This document shows, piece by piece, positions 32,707 to 36,085 of a DNA stretch of 36,085 bases; positions within the stretch are counted from its first letter, which is position 1; each line of letters begins with the position of its first letter. Origin of the DNA: Pseudomonas proteolytica. GTDB lineage: Bacteria; Pseudomonadota; Gammaproteobacteria; Pseudomonadales; Pseudomonadaceae. The notes below the pieces were generated by a model that was not told the DNA's origin, did no database searches, and saw nothing but the letters and a program-made list of their open reading frames with translations. The stretch is taken from positions 1-36,085 of the forward strand of contig NZ_VFEV01000053.1 in NCBI RefSeq assembly GCF_007858275.1. The letters are read 5' to 3'. The position numbers were made by a program, and so were the translations under genes.

Positions 32707-32726
32707 AACTGTCAGATCTGACAGGT
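32707..32726 (-). promoter_or_regulatory. lux-box-like dyad upstream of the HAF-repeat gene
   Basis: The 16-bp palindrome CTGTCAGATCTGACAG is perfect, and the minus-strand reading ACCTGTCAGATCTGACAGTT fits the lux/las box layout (CT-N12-AG). A -10-like TTTACT on the minus strand begins 21 nt after the box, the spacing expected when a LuxR-type activator replaces the -35. Regulation by a LuxR-type protein is inferred. Confidence 0.55.
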
Positions 32727-32780
32727 TTAAAAACTACAAGAAGAGGTCCATAAAGAGAGGTTTTTAGTCGCGTCTGCCAA

Positions 32781-33962
32781 TCAACTCACGCCACCCTGGC
32801 CGAACCGATAAATCGACAGGCAATACAGCCCCAGCGCCGCCACCGCCAGCAAGCCCCCGGCCGCGCCGATCCAGGCAAAGCCGAAGTGCCCGCCGACCCA
32901 ACTGCCGAGCAACGCCCCGCCACCAATCCCGATGTTGTAGATCCCGGAGAACATGGCCATCGCCACGTCGGTTGCATCCGGCGCCAGCACCAGCACTTTG
33001 GACTGCAACGCCAAGCCAAAGGCCATGATCGCCATGCCCCAGAACACGCTCAACACCACCAGGTACGACACATCGCCACTCAACGGCAGAAGCAGCCCCA
33101 GGCACAGGGCCAATACCGCCACCGCCACCAGCAGAAAGCGGTAAGGATTGAAGCGGTGCAGCACGCTGAACAGCAACGAGCCAATGATCCCCGCCCCGCC
33201 AAACACCAACAGCACCAGGGTCACGGCATTGCCGCCCAGGCCGGCGACGCGCTCCACAAAGGGCTCGATATAGCTGTAGGCGGTGAACTGCGCGGTGACC
33301 ACCATCGCCGTCAACACATACAACGCCACCAGCGCCGGGCGCTTGAACAGCAGCGGCAGGCTACGCAGGGAACCGGAGTTCTGGCTCGGCAACAACGGCA
33401 AGGTGCGCGCCAGCCAGAACACCAGCGCGGCGGCAAACCCGGCAATCACTATGAATGTGGTGCGCCAGCCCATGGCTTCGCCCAGCAGGCGCCCCAGGGG
33501 AATCCCCAGGACCATTGCCAACGAAGTACCCGTGGCCAACAGCCCCAAGGCCTGGACCTGCTTGCCCGGCGGCGCCAGACGCACCGCCAGCGACGCGGTG
33601 ATCGACCAGAACAGCGCATGGGACAAGGCAATGCCGATACGGCTGACCATCAACAAGCCAAAACTGTTGGCCATACTGGAAAGAAGATGGCTGGCGATAA
33701 ACAGGCCGAACAGCACAATCAGCAACTTGCGCCGCTCGACGTTGCGCGTCAGCAACATCACCGGCAGCGACGTCAATGACACCACCCAGGCATAGATGGT
33801 CAGCATCAGACCGACCTTGGGGATCGGCATGTCGAAGCTGGCGCCAATGGCGCTGAGCAAACCGACCGGGACGAATTCAGTGGTGTTGAACACAAAGGCG
33901 GCCAGCGCCAGGGCGATGACCGGTTGCCAGTTGGCGGCGGGTGTAGCGGTGCTAGTACTCAT
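32781..33962 (-). CDS. sotB: Sugar efflux MFS transporter SotB-like, 393 aa
   Basis: Inner-membrane major-facilitator exporter with 12 predicted helices. It follows remembered E. coli SotB very closely: AFVFNTTEFVPVGLLSAIGASFDM at the N-terminus, VGLMLTIYAWVVSLTSLPVMLLTRNVERRKLLI (motif A loop between TM2 and TM3), ALFWSITASLAVRLAPPGK, LGLLATGTSLAMVLGIPLGRLLGEAMGWR, YSYIEPFV and VLALAPDATDVAMAMFSGIYNIGIGGGALLG. SotB exports arabinose and related sugars or IPTG. The length matches. It lies 87 bp downstream of the yfeH-like gene on the same strand and may share its promoter. Confidence 0.92.
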   Translation of the reverse strand: MSTSTATPAANWQPVIALALAAFVFNTTEFVPVGLLSAIGASFDMPIPKVGLMLTIYAWVVSLTSLPVMLLTRNVERRKLLIVLFGLFIASHLLSSMANSFGLLMVSRIGIALSHALFWSITASLAVRLAPPGKQVQALGLLATGTSLAMVLGIPLGRLLGEAMGWRTTFIVIAGFAAALVFWLARTLPLLPSQNSGSLRSLPLLFKRPALVALYVLTAMVVTAQFTAYSYIEPFVERVAGLGGNAVTLVLLVFGGAGIIGSLLFSVLHRFNPYRFLLVAVAVLALCLGLLLPLSGDVSYLVVLSVFWGMAIMAFGLALQSKVLVLAPDATDVAMAMFSGIYNIGIGGGALLGSWVGGHFGFAWIGAAGGLLAVAALGLYCLSIYRFGQGGVS

Positions 33963-34049
33963 CGACAGGTCGTTTTACTCTGTTGCGCGCTGATCCTGAC
34001 GGCCCGATGCCAGCCCTTGAGCAGCGCGCAAAAATAGTAACACGATGGT

Positions 34050-35048
34050 TCAGGGATCGACTTGCGCCATGATCTCGGGAATGGACTCCGGGCGATTGGC
34101 GTAACGCTGGGCCAGCACCGCACAGACCATCAACTGGATCTGGTGGAACAGCATCAGCGGCAGGATCAACACGCCCATGGTGCTGCCGGCAAACAGTACC
34201 TGCGCCATCGGCACGCCCGTGGCCAGGCTCTTTTTCGAGCCGCAGAACAGGATGGTGATGCGGTCTTCCTGATTGAACCCAAAGGCCTTGCCCAACAGCG
34301 CGGACGCCACCAGCACCAGCGCCAGCAAGACGCAACAGGCCACAAGCAAACCGGCCAATTCCCACAACGGAATCTGATGCCAGATGCCTTCATTGACCGC
34401 TTCGCTGAACGCACCGTAGACCACCAGCAGGATCGACCCCTGATCGACGAACTTCAGCCAGTTCTTGTTACGCCCCACCCACTCGCCGATCCAGCGTCGG
34501 GCGATCTGCCCGGCGATAAACGGCAGCAGCAGTTGCACGCTGATCTTGAGAATCGCATCCACGGTGGAGCCGCCGTCGCCATGCACATTGAGCAGCAGCG
34601 TCACCAGCAACGGCGTAAGGAAAATCCCGAACAGGCTGGACGCCGCCGCGCTGCAAATCGCCGCCGGGATATTGCCCCGCGCCAGCGACGTAAAGGCAAT
34701 CGCCGACTGCACCGTGGCCGGCAGCGCACACAGATAAAGCATGCCCATGTACAAATCTTTGCCAATCATCGGCGACAGCAACGGCTTGAGGGCCAGGCCC
34801 AGCAGCGGGAACAGCACGAAGGTCAGGCTGAACACCAACAGGTGCAAACGCCAGTGCCCGGCACCGGCAACGATGGCCTGGCGTGACAGCTTGGCGCCAT
34901 GCAGGAAGAACAACAGCGCGATGGCCAGGTTGGTCACCCAACCAAAGGCCACGGCAGCCTGGCCGCTGACGGGCAGCAAAGAGGCCAGGGCCACCGTGGC
35001 AATCAAGGTCAGGGTGAAGTTATCGGGTAAAAACCGGGGGCGAGTCAT
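34050..35048 (-). CDS. yfeH: Bile acid:sodium symporter-family transporter, YfeH-like, 332 aa
   Basis: Polytopic membrane protein with about ten hydrophobic segments of the SBF-like family (DUF4137/YfeH). Typical segments are NLAIALLFFLHGAKLSRQAI, LYMGMLYLCALPATVQSAIAFTSLARGNIPAAICSAAASSLFGIFLTPLLV, and FCGSKKSLATGVPMAQVLFAGSTMGVLILPLMLFHQIQLM. These include the conserved polar residues of the two crossover regions. The natural substrate of YfeH-type transporters is not established. The AraC-type regulator gene is divergent 85 bp away and is a plausible local regulator of this gene and sotB. Confidence 0.88.
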   Translation of the reverse strand: MTRPRFLPDNFTLTLIATVALASLLPVSGQAAVAFGWVTNLAIALLFFLHGAKLSRQAIVAGAGHWRLHLLVFSLTFVLFPLLGLALKPLLSPMIGKDLYMGMLYLCALPATVQSAIAFTSLARGNIPAAICSAAASSLFGIFLTPLLVTLLLNVHGDGGSTVDAILKISVQLLLPFIAGQIARRWIGEWVGRNKNWLKFVDQGSILLVVYGAFSEAVNEGIWHQIPLWELAGLLVACCVLLALVLVASALLGKAFGFNQEDRITILFCGSKKSLATGVPMAQVLFAGSTMGVLILPLMLFHQIQLMVCAVLAQRYANRPESIPEIMAQVDP

Positions 35049-35133
35049 GGGCTGTTCTTTCCAGGGGTTGCCAGGGCGTCGTGCCGACTCTAACGTAACG
35101 GCCTGTTACCGACTAACGCCAATGAGCCAGTAA

Positions 35134-35922
35134 ATGCCGCCAAAAGGACACGACAAGGCCGTTCGCCGTAGCATTCCCGGGCTCTCCAGCCTGCCACGCC
35201 CGGTGTATGGCCGTACCGAATCCCTGCCCAACCGCGCCCTGACCCGCCGCCATAGCCACCCGTGGGTGCAGTTGTCGTATGCAATCTCCGGGGTGCTGGA
35301 GATCCAGACCAGTGCCGGGCGCTTCGTGGCGCCGCCGCAACGGGCGGTCTGGATCCCGGCGGGTATGCCACATCGGGTGTTCAGCTCGCCGCACACCGAA
35401 ATGCGCAGCCTGTACCTCGACTGCAGCGTGACCGCCTGGGCGGCGGAGCGCTGCCAGGTGCTGGCGGTGAGTGATCTGTTGCGCGAGTTGATCCGCCGCT
35501 TCAGCGAACTGCCGGTGGAATATGCCGAAGACGGCCCCGACGGGCGCCTGGCCCAAGTCCTGCTCGACCAACTCGCCGCCGCGCCACAGGTGGACCTGAT
35601 GCTGCCGCTGCCGCTGGACAGCCGGTTGCGCCAGATCTATCGTAGCCTGAGCCTGCACCCGGAACAGGCGACCACGCTGGGGCAGTGGAGCCAGCGCCTG
35701 GGGGTCAGCGAAAAAACCCTGAGCCGGTTGTTTGTGAGCGATACCGGCCTGACCTATCGCGCCTGGCGCCAGCGGCTGAGGCTGCTCGGCGCCCTCCCCG
35801 ACCTGGAACGCGGCGAGCGGGTGACGGACGTGGCGCTGGGGTGTGGGTATGAGTCGGTTTCGGCGTTTATCGCCGCGTTTCGACAACAGTTTGATACGAC
35901 ACCCGGGGAGTTTTTTCGCTGA
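35134..35922 (+). CDS. AraC family transcriptional regulator, 262 aa
   Basis: An N-terminal cupin-like sensing domain (RRHSHPWVQLSYAISGVLEIQTSAGRFVAPPQRAVWIPAGMPHRVFSSPHTEMRSLYLD, ~39-95) is followed by a C-terminal AraC/XylS double-HTH at about 165-262. The latter contains TTLGQWSQRLGVSEKTLSRLFVSDTGLTYRAWRQRLRLL and VTDVALGCGYESVSAFIAAFRQQFDTTPGEFFR, with the usual family motif near the end. ATG 35134 has no strong ribosome-binding site. The gene is divergent from yfeH. Regulation of yfeH-sotB is inferred from position only; the effector is unknown. Confidence 0.92.
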   Translation: MPPKGHDKAVRRSIPGLSSLPRPVYGRTESLPNRALTRRHSHPWVQLSYAISGVLEIQTSAGRFVAPPQRAVWIPAGMPHRVFSSPHTEMRSLYLDCSVTAWAAERCQVLAVSDLLRELIRRFSELPVEYAEDGPDGRLAQVLLDQLAAAPQVDLMLPLPLDSRLRQIYRSLSLHPEQATTLGQWSQRLGVSEKTLSRLFVSDTGLTYRAWRQRLRLLGALPDLERGERVTDVALGCGYESVSAFIAAFRQQFDTTPGEFFR

Positions 35923-35954
35923 CTGGATTGACCCGAGGGTTGGCCTCGCACAAT

Positions 35955-35966
35955 CCCCTGTGGGAG
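35955..35966. repeat. Broken REP at the edge of the IS110-type element
   Basis: CCCCTGTGGGAG is the outer part of the REP type seen at 17119-17590 (where it continues into the GCGGGC core). Here the core is absent and transposase sequence begins a few bases later, as expected if an insertion element split the REP. Confidence 0.6.
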
Positions 35967-35969
35967 ATT

Positions 35970-36085
35970 CTATGTTGCAGGTAAACCCTGCAACCTTAAG
36001 TTCGGTTGGTATTCGCTCTGGTTTTTCATCAGCGCGAATGCCACCCGGCAGAGCTTGCGGGCGAGGATTACCAGGGCTTGGGTCT
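35970..36085 (-). CDS. IS110-family transposase, C-terminal fragment (runs off window)
   Basis: Reverse-strand reading from the window end gives 37 residues and a TAG stop at 35970-35972: TQALVILARKLCRVAFALMKN followed by QSEYQPNLRLQGLPAT. The ARKLCRVAFALMKN segment is characteristic of the C-terminus of IS110-family (DEDD/Transposase_20) enzymes. The N-terminal part lies beyond the window. A split REP sits directly beside it, fitting the known REP preference of some pseudomonad IS110 elements. Whether the element is intact cannot be seen here. Confidence 0.8.
   Translation of the reverse strand, partial: TQALVILARKLCRVAFALMKNQSEYQPNLRLQGLPAT

Noticed and set aside
32886..33779. 297-codon plus-strand frame opposite sotB
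   Set aside because: Gln/His-rich antisense shadow of a clear MFS gene.

Overview
The window looks like chromosomal DNA of a fluorescent pseudomonad (Pseudomonas fluorescens group). Signs of this are the GC-rich sequence, the many Pseudomonas-type REP repeats (GCGGGC..GCCCGC cores flanked by CTCCCACAG), and close matches recalled from memory to Pseudomonas or enterobacterial MetE, SotB, YfeH, YfcF and OlsB. No tRNA, rRNA, CRISPR array or prophage was seen. The assignment rests on recognition by eye, not on a search.

Layout. 1-411 is repeat debris. 412-1885 holds a HIT-like protein, a GNAT enzyme and a small lipoprotein. 1875-4204 is a divergent hybrid histidine kinase / NarL-type regulator pair, followed by a large nested inverted repeat (4200-4492). 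4577-6288 holds a GNAT enzyme and a TPM-domain membrane protein. 6420-8391 is an RsbQ-like hydrolase overlapping a PAS histidine kinase. 8613-10541 is an AT-richer pair: an OlsB-like N-acyltransferase and an acyl-CoA dehydrogenase-fold protein. 10588-17109 holds a fimbrillin-like protein, two divergent L,D-transpeptidases, a creatininase-family amidohydrolase, a small hypothetical, a YfcF-type GST, a DUF924 protein and a DUF1624 membrane protein. 17119-17590 is a tandem REP array. 17605-20774 holds metE and an astacin-like metalloprotease. 21178-23549 is a two-gene carboxyspermidine-type polyamine operon. 23645-26626 is a free-standing A-T-R NRPS-like enzyme. 26902-30910 is a FecI-FecR-TonB receptor surface-signalling operon. 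30996-32604 encodes two exported proteins, one with HAF-like repeats. 32781-35922 holds sotB, yfeH and an AraC regulator. The window ends in the C-terminus of an IS110-family transposase next to a broken REP.

Functional themes. Three signalling units occur: the hybrid kinase/NarL pair, the RsbQ-PAS kinase pair and the FecIR system. The L,D-transpeptidases and fimbrillin-like protein belong to the envelope. NspC and its dehydrogenase would supply spermidine-type polyamines. The A-T-R enzyme and the OlsB-like/ACAD pair are the best candidates for unexplored chemistry.

Two 20-bp dyads with CT-N12-AG spacing, typical of LuxR-type (lux/las box) sites, lie upstream of the A-T-R gene and of the HAF-repeat gene. 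They suggest that these two genes share population-density control. A 16-bp cassette placed at the same point inside several REP cores is the most notable non-coding pattern.
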